Shown piece after piece: positions 26,136 to 34,308 of a stretch of DNA of 64,000 bases. The stretch is taken from the NCBI RefSeq assembly GCF_024347335.1, contig NZ_AP025463.1:558001-622000 (forward strand), written 5' to 3'. Every line of letters starts with the position of its first letter. Positions within the stretch are counted from its first letter, which is position 1. The position numbers and the translations under genes are program-made. This DNA is from Vibrio celticus. Its GTDB lineage: Bacteria; Pseudomonadota; Gammaproteobacteria; Enterobacterales; Vibrionaceae. The notes under the pieces are model-generated. The model was given only the letters and a program-made list of their open reading frames with translations. It made no database searches and had not been told where the DNA came from.

Positions 26136-27161
26136 TTATTTATCTCCGCTCCAAAGTGCATTTTGTGGTGGTAGTTCTGGTTCACGTTCTTCTTTGTCTT
26201 GTGCTGCTAGTTTCTTCCAACGCTTCATGCCTTTGTGAGAACGCAGTTGCGGGTTAGCAATTTCATCGACAGCGAAGTTAAGTAGAGCAAGACCAGTTAC
26301 AAGTAGTGTCAGTGCGATACAAGGAGCCAACAGTTCCCACCAAGCGCCAATCAGCATTGATGAAGAGGTTTGAACGTTGTAAAGCATGATGCCCCAGCTG
26401 ATTGTGTTCGGGTCACCAAGACCTAGGAACGAGATCGTTGCTTCCATCATGATTGCGTACATCACCGAACCGATGAAGCTTGCGCCAACGATAGAGATAA
26501 GGTTTGGCAGAATCTCTACGAAGATGATGCGGAATGAAGATTCACCCAAAACTTCAGCGGCTTTTACAAACTCTTTTTCACGCAGTGCCAAGGTCTGGGA
26601 GCGAACAACACGAGCGCCCCAAGCCCAGGACATAAAGCCGATAACCAAGGTTATGGTGAGTGGCCCTGCCTCACCGATAAAGGCTGCTACTACGAACAGT
26701 AATGGGTATTGAGGGATTACCAGCATGATGTTCATTGCGGCTGTTAGAACGTCATCGACACGGCCTCCGAAGTAGCCCGCAGAAACACCAATAACAGTGG
26801 CGAGTAAACATACGGTTAGACCCGCACCAAAACCTACAGCAAGAGATACGCGTGCGCCGTATACCACTTGAGACCAAACGTCACGACCCATACGAGTTGT
26901 ACCTAGTACGTGGTCTGCCTTCTTAGACATGATCAATGTACGGCGGTCGTCTGCTAGGTTTTGAGCAACCCAGCCATCAGGGTTAGTTTGTGCAGACTTC
27001 ACCACGAAACCAGGGTATTCATGTGGGTTGCCTGTACGCTTGTCTGGTACATGTTTGGTGATTAATGGAGCTGCAATCGCGCCAAGAATAAAAATACTTA
27101 GGATGATGACGCCTGTTAGGGCCATCGGGTTACGCCAAATGAGTTTTAGAAAGTCTTTCAT
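26136..27161 (-). CDS. Chito-oligosaccharide ABC transporter permease (OppC-like)
   Basis: 341 residues with an N-terminal helix at about 13-33, a long periplasmic loop and five further helices. The permease EAA-type loop is AAEVLGESSFRIIFVEILPNLIS. The C-terminal 35 residues are charged and cytoplasmic. It pairs with the OppB-like permease, whose stop is 2 bp upstream of its start, so the importer genes are tightly coupled. Confidence 0.88.
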   Translation of the reverse strand: MKDFLKLIWRNPMALTGVIILSIFILGAIAAPLITKHVPDKRTGNPHEYPGFVVKSAQTNPDGWVAQNLADDRRTLIMSKKADHVLGTTRMGRDVWSQVVYGARVSLAVGFGAGLTVCLLATVIGVSAGYFGGRVDDVLTAAMNIMLVIPQYPLLFVVAAFIGEAGPLTITLVIGFMSWAWGARVVRSQTLALREKEFVKAAEVLGESSFRIIFVEILPNLISIVGASFIGSVMYAIMMEATISFLGLGDPNTISWGIMLYNVQTSSSMLIGAWWELLAPCIALTLLVTGLALLNFAVDEIANPQLRSHKGMKRWKKLAAQDKEEREPELPPQNALWSGDK

Positions 27162-27163
27162 GA

Positions 27164-28150
27164 TTATTTACCACCCTTACGAAGACGAGGGTCAAGAACA
27201 ACGTAAAGCATGTCTGCAACTAGGTTAAAGAACAGCATGAATAGCGTCATGATAAGCAGCTGACCTTGCAGTACTTGGTAGTCACGAGCGTTAATTGCGT
27301 TGAAAAGTACGCTGCCAAGACCTGGATAGTTAAAGATGATTTCGATAATTAACTGACCACCGATTGCCATACCTAGCGACATTGAAAGGGCTGTCACACT
27401 TGGTAGCATCGCGTTACGAGCTGCGTAGTTGAATACTACTCGGTTTTCGCTCAGGCCTTTGCCTTTCGCCATGGTGATGTAGTCTTCGGCTAATAGGTTG
27501 ATCATGTTGTTACGCATGTTTACTAGGAAGCCACCAATTTGAACAACAGAAGCACAGAACAATGGTAAGAAGGCGTGGTAAGCGACATCTTTGATGAATG
27601 CCCAGCTTGTCCAATCAGGCATGGTACCTGCGGTGTAGGCATAACCGGTTGGGAACCACTTCAAGCCAATTGCAAAGGTAAATAGTGCAATCATCGCGAT
27701 AACAACTTGAGGAACAGCTTGTAGAATCAGCATCCCTGGCGTTACGAAGGCATCGTATTTACTGCCGCGTTTCCACGCTGCGAAAATACCTAGGATCGAA
27801 CCAATCGAGAAAGAAAGAATAACTGCGGTGCCGGCTAAGAAAAGCGACCAACCGAATGCTCCACCCAACAGTGTGTTTACAGAAAGTGGGTAGAATTGAA
27901 TTGATGTACCAAGTTCCCAGCTAAGAATGTTCTTCATGTACGCTACGTATTGAACCAGTAGGCCACCATCAACAAAGCCTAATAGTTCTTTCATTGCAGC
28001 AATACGCTCTGGAGTAACTTGTACAGAAGCGTTCGCAAACATCATGGTAACGGGGTCACCAGGCATTGCTCTTGGAATAATAAAGTTTAACGTCGCAGCA
28101 ACTAATAGCGCGACAAAATAAAATGACAAACGTCTTAAAAAATAACCCAT
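27164..28150 (-). CDS. Chito-oligosaccharide ABC transporter permease (OppB-like)
   Basis: 328 residues with six membrane helices. The N-terminal MGYFLRRLSFYFVALLVAATLNFIIPRAMPGDPV is the DppB/OppB family start. The coupling loop is MAKGKGLSENRVVFNYAARNAMLPS. It begins 169 bp after the binding-protein gene, separated by two strong hairpins that should lower permease expression relative to the binding protein. Confidence 0.88.
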   Translation of the reverse strand: MGYFLRRLSFYFVALLVAATLNFIIPRAMPGDPVTMMFANASVQVTPERIAAMKELLGFVDGGLLVQYVAYMKNILSWELGTSIQFYPLSVNTLLGGAFGWSLFLAGTAVILSFSIGSILGIFAAWKRGSKYDAFVTPGMLILQAVPQVVIAMIALFTFAIGLKWFPTGYAYTAGTMPDWTSWAFIKDVAYHAFLPLFCASVVQIGGFLVNMRNNMINLLAEDYITMAKGKGLSENRVVFNYAARNAMLPSVTALSMSLGMAIGGQLIIEIIFNYPGLGSVLFNAINARDYQVLQGQLLIMTLFMLFFNLVADMLYVVLDPRLRKGGK

Positions 28151-28222
28151 AACTCACACCTTACTCACCCAGATTGTTTCCCTGTTTCTGGATTCAGGTC
28201 GCTCCTAGCGAAATTTGGAACG

Positions 28223-28276
28223 AAAAATCCCCTGACGACTAGCGCCATACTTTCAATTGAGAGTGTGGGGATTTTT
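28223..28276 (-). terminator. Attenuating terminator-like hairpin before the permease genes
   Basis: AAAAATCCCC and GGGGATTTTT are perfect 10-bp arms around a 34-nt loop that can itself fold. On the minus strand the descending arm ends in five T residues. It is the second of two hairpins after the binding-protein gene and probably gives partial termination. Confidence 0.6.
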
Positions 28277-28280
28277 ATAA

Positions 28281-28302
28281 GCGGCGTAAGAGGTTACGCC
28301 GC
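28281..28302 (-). other. Intercistronic hairpin after the binding-protein gene
   Basis: GCGGCGTAA-GAGG-TTACGCCGC is a perfect 9-bp GC-rich stem with a 4-nt loop, 17 bp after the stop. It has no U-tract. It resembles 3'-end protecting stems that raise the amount of binding-protein mRNA over the downstream genes. Confidence 0.7.
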
Positions 28303-28319
28303 AAGGATTGAACGATTAC

Positions 28320-30002
28320 TTATTTAACTGGTTTTAGGTCCAGTACATGAAGTAGACGCTCTGGAATACCAGCCCAAATGTTTGGACGGCCTTTTGGATT
28401 TTCTTCGTTCCACCAACCAGTGAAGCGAGTTGTGTTGTATTGATACATGTAAGCACCAGACATCACAGGGATTGTCACTTGGTCTGCAGCGATGATTTGC
28501 TGGATACCGTGTGCAATGTCTAGCTGTTCGTTCTTATCAGCTGTTTTGTAGAAGCTGTTTAGAAGACCATCTAGCTTGTCGTTTTTGTAGAAGTGCATAG
28601 CGAAACGAGGCATACCATCACCAGATTGTAGTGATGAGTTGTAAGCACTATTCCAGTACGTGTATGGATCCGCACCGTGGAAGTAGTTTGTGTATGCTAC
28701 GTCGTATGTACCTTCAAGCATTGCTTGGTTGTAAACAGAGAAGTCAGGTGTACGAGCTTTCGCTTTAATACCGATTTCGTTCAGCTGTTCTACCGCTAGT
28801 TGAACTGTGTTGTTGAAGTCAGTCCAGCCGTTTGGCGATTGAATCATTAGTTCAAAAGACTTGCCTGATGGAGTGTCAACAAAACCATCTTTGTTTACAT
28901 CTTTGAAGCCAGCGTCAGCAAGAAGCTTCTTCGCGCCTTCAGCGTTGTAAGTGTTGAAGCCTTTGTACTTGTCATGAGTTTTTTCATCAGACCAAGCTTC
29001 AAACGCGTAGCCAAGACCCGATGCGAAATCGTTCACAGTACCGCCACCGTAGAATGCGATGTCGATGATAGTTTGACGGTCAAGAGCCATAGAGAAAGCA
29101 CGACGGAAGTCAACGTTGCTCAATGCTTCATGCTTCGCAGCATCAGGGTGCTTGAAGTTAACGATGAATGCCTGTGTACCTGCTGGCGGGTACCAGTAGT
29201 GGTGTTTAGGGCTAGCTGCTGCGTATGTACGATCGATATCTGGAACGAAAGAAGACGTCCAGTCCATTTCACTGTTTACAACTTTACCTAGGAATTGGTC
29301 GTTGTTCGCAATTTGTGGAACACGTAGACAGTCAACATCTAGGTTGTCTGCATCCCAGTAGTTCGGGTTTGCACACTGGATGTATAGTTGCGCTGTAAAC
29401 GTATCGATTTCTGTAAATGGACCAGAACCTACCGGGTTCTCATTGGTAAACGTTGATGGATCTTTAACGTCTTTCCAGATGTGCTTAGGTACTACAGGTA
29501 CTTTAGCAATCTCGTAAGGTACGTTTGAGTTTGCTTCTGTTAGTGTGAACTTAACTTGGTTGTCGTTCAGTTTTTCTACAGAAGTTACCCAAGAGTTGAT
29601 ACCAGATTGGTCAAGCTCTGGCTTCTCTTTTACAAGGTTGAAAGAAAAAACAACATCATCAGCAGAGAAAGTTTCTCCGTCAGACCATTTAACACCCTTA
29701 CGAATGTCGAAAACAACGCTCATCAGATCATCTGACATCTTGAAGTTTTCAGCTAGACGGAACACTGGAGTGTTACCGTGCATTTCGTTAAATACTACTA
29801 GCGGCTCATACATGAAGTCAGTTGTAGTATGTAGGTTAGTAGCACCAAGGTACGGGTTAAAGTTACGTACGAAGGTAGTGTACTCTTTCGGGTGAACGGT
29901 CAGTTCACTGCGTTCTGCAGCGGTTGCTACTGATGCAAAACCTGTTGTAGCAGTTGCAATAATTGCTGTTGCTATTGCTGTTTTTTTTATATTGGCAAGC
30001 AT
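28320..30002 (-). CDS. Periplasmic chitin-oligosaccharide-binding protein (CBP)
   Basis: 560-residue SBP family 5 protein with a signal peptide ending SVATAAE near residue 29. It has the family pattern NFNPYLGATNL, then FKMSDDLMSVVFDIRKGVKWSDGETFSADDVVFSF. It is first in the operon. In Vibrio this protein binds (GlcNAc)n and, when unliganded, holds the sensor ChiS inactive through its periplasmic domain. Databases may label it a peptide-binding protein, but its place beside chbP and chiS argues for chitin sugars. Confidence 0.9.
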   Translation of the reverse strand: MLANIKKTAIATAIIATATTGFASVATAAERSELTVHPKEYTTFVRNFNPYLGATNLHTTTDFMYEPLVVFNEMHGNTPVFRLAENFKMSDDLMSVVFDIRKGVKWSDGETFSADDVVFSFNLVKEKPELDQSGINSWVTSVEKLNDNQVKFTLTEANSNVPYEIAKVPVVPKHIWKDVKDPSTFTNENPVGSGPFTEIDTFTAQLYIQCANPNYWDADNLDVDCLRVPQIANNDQFLGKVVNSEMDWTSSFVPDIDRTYAAASPKHHYWYPPAGTQAFIVNFKHPDAAKHEALSNVDFRRAFSMALDRQTIIDIAFYGGGTVNDFASGLGYAFEAWSDEKTHDKYKGFNTYNAEGAKKLLADAGFKDVNKDGFVDTPSGKSFELMIQSPNGWTDFNNTVQLAVEQLNEIGIKAKARTPDFSVYNQAMLEGTYDVAYTNYFHGADPYTYWNSAYNSSLQSGDGMPRFAMHFYKNDKLDGLLNSFYKTADKNEQLDIAHGIQQIIAADQVTIPVMSGAYMYQYNTTRFTGWWNEENPKGRPNIWAGIPERLLHVLDLKPVK

Positions 30003-30088
30003 AGCTGTTCCTTACTATTTGCTTTCATTTCACTAATGGATTGAATGTTATCTGTCGCTAAATTGTTTAGTAGATACACACTCTGGTT

Positions 30089-30164
30089 AAAGGCCTACCT
30101 CTTCTTCGTTGCTCCAGATTCATCGTTGATTCTGAGAAGTGGTAAGAGTGGCCTGTAGGCCTTT
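30089..30164 (-). repeat. Large nested inverted repeat in the leader of the chitin operon
   Basis: Outer arms AAAGGCCTAC (30089-30098) and GTAGGCCTTT (30155-30164) are perfect. Inside, CTCTTCTTC faces GAAG..AAGAG, and an innermost CAGA/TCTG-bounded dyad lies at 30115-30134. The whole lies 87-162 bp upstream of the binding-protein ATG. No U-tract follows on either strand, so it is not a terminator. It could be an mRNA structure or an operator. Confidence 0.6.
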
Positions 30165-30213
30165 GGCAGGAATAAGAAAACACCTTATCGATGAATTAAT
30201 CAAACTCGTTTCC

Positions 30214-30259
30214 CGTCAAAAACGTTAAAAACACACAGCCCCACGTCATTAACGTCAAA
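30214..30259. promoter_or_regulatory. Paired 16-bp repeats upstream of the chitin operon, candidate ChiS sites
   Basis: CGTCAAAAACGTTAAA (from 30214) and CGTCATTAACGTCAAA (from 30244) share CGTCA-WW-AACGTYAAA at a spacing of exactly 30 bp, close to three helical turns. Each copy contains two CGTYA units 9 bp apart. The position, about 210-260 bp before the first operon gene and downstream of a CRP-like site, suits an activator. In V. cholerae ChiS binds two sites in this promoter; I do not remember their sequence, so the match is inference. Confidence 0.5.
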
Positions 30260-30294
30260 ATAGGTTGCTTTGGTGGTTTTTTGTTCGCAATTGT

Positions 30295-30316
30295 TAAGGT
30301 GATGTGACTCGCATTT
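30295..30316. promoter_or_regulatory. Putative CRP-cAMP site of the chitin operon
   Basis: Read on the minus strand the core is TGCGA-N6-TCACC within AAATGCGAGTCACATCACC, matching 8 of 10 core positions of TGTGA-N6-TCACA. It lies about 300 bp before the first gene and about 36 bp upstream of the paired repeats. Chitin genes of vibrios are known to be catabolite sensitive. Confidence 0.45.
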
Positions 30317-30654
30317 GGTTTTGTGGTTCTTGCTAGTTGTAAGTGTTCACTAACTTTAAAGGCTTTTTATTATAATGCTTTACCCTACGTTGGTATAATT
30401 GTAGATCTCGGTCACTTGCCAGTTTTACGTTAAATTTCCCTAGAAAATTAAATCTGCCGTTCTGTTGTGACTCGCTTCTCAAACTGCAACAAAGAGTCAG
30501 ATAACGGTCAGATATGATTGAGAATAGAACGAAAAGCACTGACGGTTACGAGCACGCACTGTGCGTAATTGGCGTGAATTCTGCCTTGTTTAAAGACGTG
30601 AAAAAAGTGCGTTGCAAGCGTTGGGATTCTACTTTTTGTGATTATTAGGTGTAC
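30317..30654. other. Intergenic region between chitin operon and chiS terminator
   Basis: No convincing gene. A 68-codon minus-strand frame (30333-30539) has no ribosome-binding site or family features. The region is AT-rich with TATAAT-like strings near 30370 and 30394 and a short palindrome GCACTGTGC near 30555. It could hold distal promoter sites. Confidence 0.4.
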
Positions 30655-30679
30655 AAAAAAGCCCACGCTAGGTGGGCTA
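30655..30679 (-). terminator. Terminator of chiS
   Basis: On the minus strand AGCCCAC-CTAGC-GTGGGCT is followed by a run of T residues. It lies 24 bp after the chiS stop. Confidence 0.85.
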
Positions 30680-30702
30680 ATTTGGTGATGTTGGTTCAGG
30701 GT

Positions 30703-33700
30703 TTAACTGGTCAGTAGTTTCTGAAGTTTATCTCTTAGCATCTCAATATGGGTTCTTTCTGGCGTCTGTTCTTTACAGTGTTCCAGTATGAATTCGATTG
30801 AGCTCAGTACCGTTCGCCAGCGAGGGGTTTTCGGTAGGGTTTCTACGCGTAGGTATTTGTCCAGCGTTCGAGTTTGCAGCGTACTGCGGTCTAAGTAGAC
30901 GCGCCACAAGCCACTCTTCTCGGCGAAAGCGAACTTGGTTTCACCAGTCACTGATTCCCAGTAGATGATGGCATTAGTCATCGCATCGACCAGTACCTCG
31001 CGCATTAACTCTTGCTTGTTTTTACCTTCACCGGTTGCCTTGTCAGCAAGACGAGTAAATTCTCCGCCAAGCTCTTTAAGCTGCTGTAACTTATCTTTGT
31101 CGCCTTCAAAGGCATAACTAGAAAGAGCCTCAACCGCCGTTTCAAGGTTATTGATTCGGTTGGAGTTAACGCCACCACCGACATTGAAGATGTACATGGT
31201 GTCGAGCCCTGAGCCTTCAGGTAGCTTAAGGATGTCACTCGGTATGCGCTGACGTGTATCGTCTATATAGATATCAATATCACCGCAGTAGTGGGCTTGT
31301 TCCACTTTAAGGTATTTAGGCGCAATGATCTCGTCGGCCATTGAGCGTTTAAGTTGTTCCTGTCCGCGTCTGAATAGCTTCGCGGCAGCTTCGTTAGCAA
31401 AGCGAATGCGTTGGTCATCACGAATACAGATGATGGCTTCAGGTGCCGATTCAAGTTGCTCCAATAAGCGGCCTTGAGTTTCTAGCAAGTTAGCTTCAAC
31501 CATCGCTCTATGTTTGAGCTCGAGTTGCAGTTGGTCGTTTTCAAGGCGTCTTTGTTCAGCTTTACTTGCTGAAAGATGCGCTGTAATTCGAGCCGCCAGT
31601 TCTTGTTTGTTGAACGGTTTAGATAAATAGTCATTGGCACCCGCTTCGAAACCTCGAACACGGTCTTCTGCTTGGTTGAGTGCCGTTAGCATGATGATTG
31701 GCAACTGAGCATGATCGTATTGCTTACGCAGTGCTTCACAAACCTGATAGCCGCTCATTCCTGGCATCATGATGTCGAGTAGAAGCAGCTCTGGCTTCTC
31801 TTTCTCAATCAGTTCAATGGTTTCAGGGCCATCACATGCAGTACGTACTCGATAACCTTCTAATTTCAAGAAGCTGTCTAATACTCGCAGGTTAACCGGC
31901 TCATCATCGGCGATAACCAGTAACGGGCCATCTGGGTTCTCACTGATAACACTATTTTCTTGTTGGCTGTTATCAATTAAATCAGGCGCTTGGAAGTGCG
32001 AGTAGTGACCTGATTCGTTGTAGCTGTCCAGCTCATCTTGAGTCGCTAGAGGTAGGGTAAAGCTAAACGTAGTGCCAAGCATTGGTTGGCTACTTACGTA
32101 CAGTGAACCACCCATTAGCTCAATCAACTGACGGCTGATCGATAGTCCAAGCCCTGCACCTTGGCGGTAGTTACTCGCATCTTGGCCTGCTTGAATCAAT
32201 GGCTCAAAGATGTGCTCAAGGTACTCGGCCGGTATACCTTGGCCAGTATCGACAACTTGTACACGAATGTTGTCGTCGATAACGCTGGCAGAGATAACAA
32301 TCTTACCTTCTGAGGTGTACTTGATGGCATTGCCGACCAAGTTATACATCACTTGCTCAAGTCGTTGAGGATCCGATGAAACCAGACCTAAATCACTTGG
32401 GACTTGGTTAATAATACGGATTGGCTTATTGCCCAATAGGTGATGAGACAACTCTAGGACCAAGCTGGTGGCTGCAGATAAATCAACGGCTGACTTCTTA
32501 ATGTCTAAGCTGCCATAGCGCATCTTGTGATAATCAAGCAGGTCATCAACCAGCGTTGCCAATCTTTGGCCACTATTGATGATGATATCCAACTGATACT
32601 TCTGATTTGCCGGAATAGGACCGTTTGCTCCAGATATCAACGCTTCAGCGATACCCACCATGCCATGCAGTGGTGTTCTCAATTCGTGTGAAGTAGTCGC
32701 TAAGAACTCATCTTTAAGTTTGTTGGCCAGTTGCAACTCTTCGTTTTGCTTTTGAATGGTCTTAAGGTTGTCCTCAAGCTCATCATTTTGACTTTTGATG
32801 AGCTGCATTTTTTCACGAATCGAGCGCTGCATTCTTTCGAAGCTCACCGCGAGTCGGCCTATCTCATCTTTGCGCTCGGTATTGATCATGGTTTCATCGA
32901 GATCACCCGCCGATACTTTCTCGGCAGCCCACGTCAGTTTAAGTAGTGGGGATGTGATGAAGTTAGACAGGTAGTGCGATGCAACAACGACGAGAATGAT
33001 CGCCGTTAGCATCACGATCACGAAGATCTTCTCTAGCTGATGAATTCGGGCAAACGCCTCTTTCTCTGGCAGTTCAACCACCAAAGCCCATGTTGCGTAT
33101 TTCAGCTCAATTGGCGTATATGCCGCGATGATCGCTTGATCTAGGGTGTTGTCGAAGGTACCAACCGCCGTTTCACCAGCCAATGCTTTATCGACAACGT
33201 CTAGGCTCAAATTGATAGACTCTTGTGAATGAGCAAGGCTACGCGGCAGGTGATCATCACCCACAAGCAGCGTTTGAATATTCGAACTCTTGTTGAGATC
33301 CGCAATCAGCTTAGTAATGCCGTTGATTGGCAGCCTAAACATCGCGTAGCTGTGCAGGTAGCCTTGTTGAACAATAGGTGCGCCTAACCATGCGGTCTGT
33401 TTGCCATTCTCGTCTTTAAAGTCAGAAACGATAACCGGCGTGTAATCTTCGTTAGATTTACGTCGGTCGGTTACGTCTTTGGCTAGTCGTTGAAAGGTAA
33501 TACCTAGGTTGGAATCCTTGTATTTTCCAGTCAGCAGATTGGTGCCGTAATCGTCATTTTTAAAGACGGAATAAGCAACGTTACCGTTGATATCAACTAA
33601 GAGAATATCGTCAAAATCAGAGCGTTTAAGCAGTTCTAGGTAAGCATTATGGTAGCGCTTGTGCAGTAAGCGATAACGTTCGCTGCCAATAAAGCTGCTG

Positions 33701-34092
33701 GACTCTGGAAGAATCGACGTTTTGATTTGATCGCCAGACCCCTGAATGTAGCGCTGCTGCGCATTACCGCGAGCCTCGTCAATATCTAACCCCAATCGTT
33801 GGAATGCATTGATCAAACCATAAAATCGCCCGCCACTGGCATTGGCCAATTCTGAGCGAACAAAGCCCATCACTTGGGATTCTTGAGCTTGTAGGTAATC
33901 GACAATTTGCTGTTGCTTAGTATCACGAACCGAAACAAGGTGTGAGGTGCTTTGTTCCTGAAGATCCTGACTGTGCGATTGGAGGAAAAATATCGCGATA
34001 AGTGTCACAGGGGTAATACTGAGGACAAGAAATGCCAGCATTAGGGTATTTTGAAGGCGCTTAAACTTCTGCTTACGATAGAATCTAAACAT
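30703..34092 (-). CDS. chiS: Chitin-responsive hybrid sensor kinase and DNA-binding regulator ChiS
   Basis: 1129-residue membrane regulator of chitin use. TM1 is at about 16-37, the periplasmic sensory domain at about 40-350, and TM2 at about 352-373. A HAMP domain and a coiled coil follow. The HisKA domain has H469 in ATTSHELRTPLHG, the number known for V. cholerae ChiS. The HATPase contains the GQGIPAEY and GAGLGLSISRQL boxes. The receiver domain has D773 in LLLLDIMMPGMSG, then comes a PAS-like segment. The last about 110 residues correspond to the region that binds DNA in V. cholerae, where ChiS acts as a one-component activator. It lies upstream of, and points toward, the operon it controls. 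Confidence 0.93.
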   Translation of the reverse strand: MFRFYRKQKFKRLQNTLMLAFLVLSITPVTLIAIFFLQSHSQDLQEQSTSHLVSVRDTKQQQIVDYLQAQESQVMGFVRSELANASGGRFYGLINAFQRLGLDIDEARGNAQQRYIQGSGDQIKTSILPESSSFIGSERYRLLHKRYHNAYLELLKRSDFDDILLVDINGNVAYSVFKNDDYGTNLLTGKYKDSNLGITFQRLAKDVTDRRKSNEDYTPVIVSDFKDENGKQTAWLGAPIVQQGYLHSYAMFRLPINGITKLIADLNKSSNIQTLLVGDDHLPRSLAHSQESINLSLDVVDKALAGETAVGTFDNTLDQAIIAAYTPIELKYATWALVVELPEKEAFARIHQLEKIFVIVMLTAIILVVVASHYLSNFITSPLLKLTWAAEKVSAGDLDETMINTERKDEIGRLAVSFERMQRSIREKMQLIKSQNDELEDNLKTIQKQNEELQLANKLKDEFLATTSHELRTPLHGMVGIAEALISGANGPIPANQKYQLDIIINSGQRLATLVDDLLDYHKMRYGSLDIKKSAVDLSAATSLVLELSHHLLGNKPIRIINQVPSDLGLVSSDPQRLEQVMYNLVGNAIKYTSEGKIVISASVIDDNIRVQVVDTGQGIPAEYLEHIFEPLIQAGQDASNYRQGAGLGLSISRQLIELMGGSLYVSSQPMLGTTFSFTLPLATQDELDSYNESGHYSHFQAPDLIDNSQQENSVISENPDGPLLVIADDEPVNLRVLDSFLKLEGYRVRTACDGPETIELIEKEKPELLLLDIMMPGMSGYQVCEALRKQYDHAQLPIIMLTALNQAEDRVRGFEAGANDYLSKPFNKQELAARITAHLSASKAEQRRLENDQLQLELKHRAMVEANLLETQGRLLEQLESAPEAIICIRDDQRIRFANEAAAKLFRRGQEQLKRSMADEIIAPKYLKVEQAHYCGDIDIYIDDTRQRIPSDILKLPEGSGLDTMYIFNVGGGVNSNRINNLETAVEALSSYAFEGDKDKLQQLKELGGEFTRLADKATGEGKNKQELMREVLVDAMTNAIIYWESVTGETKFAFAEKSGLWRVYLDRSTLQTRTLDKYLRVETLPKTPRWRTVLSSIEFILEHCKEQTPERTHIEMLRDKLQKLLTS

Positions 34093-34308
34093 AAATTGGG
34101 TACTACTTTCCTTTGATGTACTGCTAAAAGGGGCGAAAACAAGTACAGAGAATAGAATTAACGGGTTCCAATTTAACGAAATTAACGAGTTTTTTTACTT
34201 TGACAAGTAAGTGGTATTTAAAGCGTGTGCAAAAGCTCATTTTTATAGAGTTTTGACAAAAATATGAACAGACAGCGCAGATAATGACCCTGCGCTGTGC
34301 TAGAGAGG
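34093..34308. other. Spacer between rsmC and chiS with three WTTAACG repeats
   Basis: AATTAACG (34157), ATTTAACG (34171) and AATTAACG (34180) occur within 31 bp upstream of chiS. They share the TTAACG core with the paired repeats before the chitin operon. No gene is seen here. A 216-bp spacer of this kind would carry the chiS promoter. Confidence 0.35.
34272..34298 (-). terminator. Possible weak terminator after rsmC
   Basis: ACAGCGCA and TGCGCTGT form a perfect 8-bp stem. On the minus strand the T-rich stretch ATTTTTG comes about 9 nt after the stem, so termination would be inefficient or Rho-assisted. Confidence 0.45.

Noticed and set aside
24067..30002. Peptide (Opp/Dpp) transporter operon
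   Set aside because: The subunits resemble Opp proteins by family, but they are embedded with chitobiose phosphorylase, hexosaminidase and chiS, so chito-oligosaccharide import is the better call.
30333..30539. 68-codon minus-strand frame upstream of the chitin operon
   Set aside because: No ribosome-binding site, no recognisable family, and it covers the AT-rich regulatory spacer.
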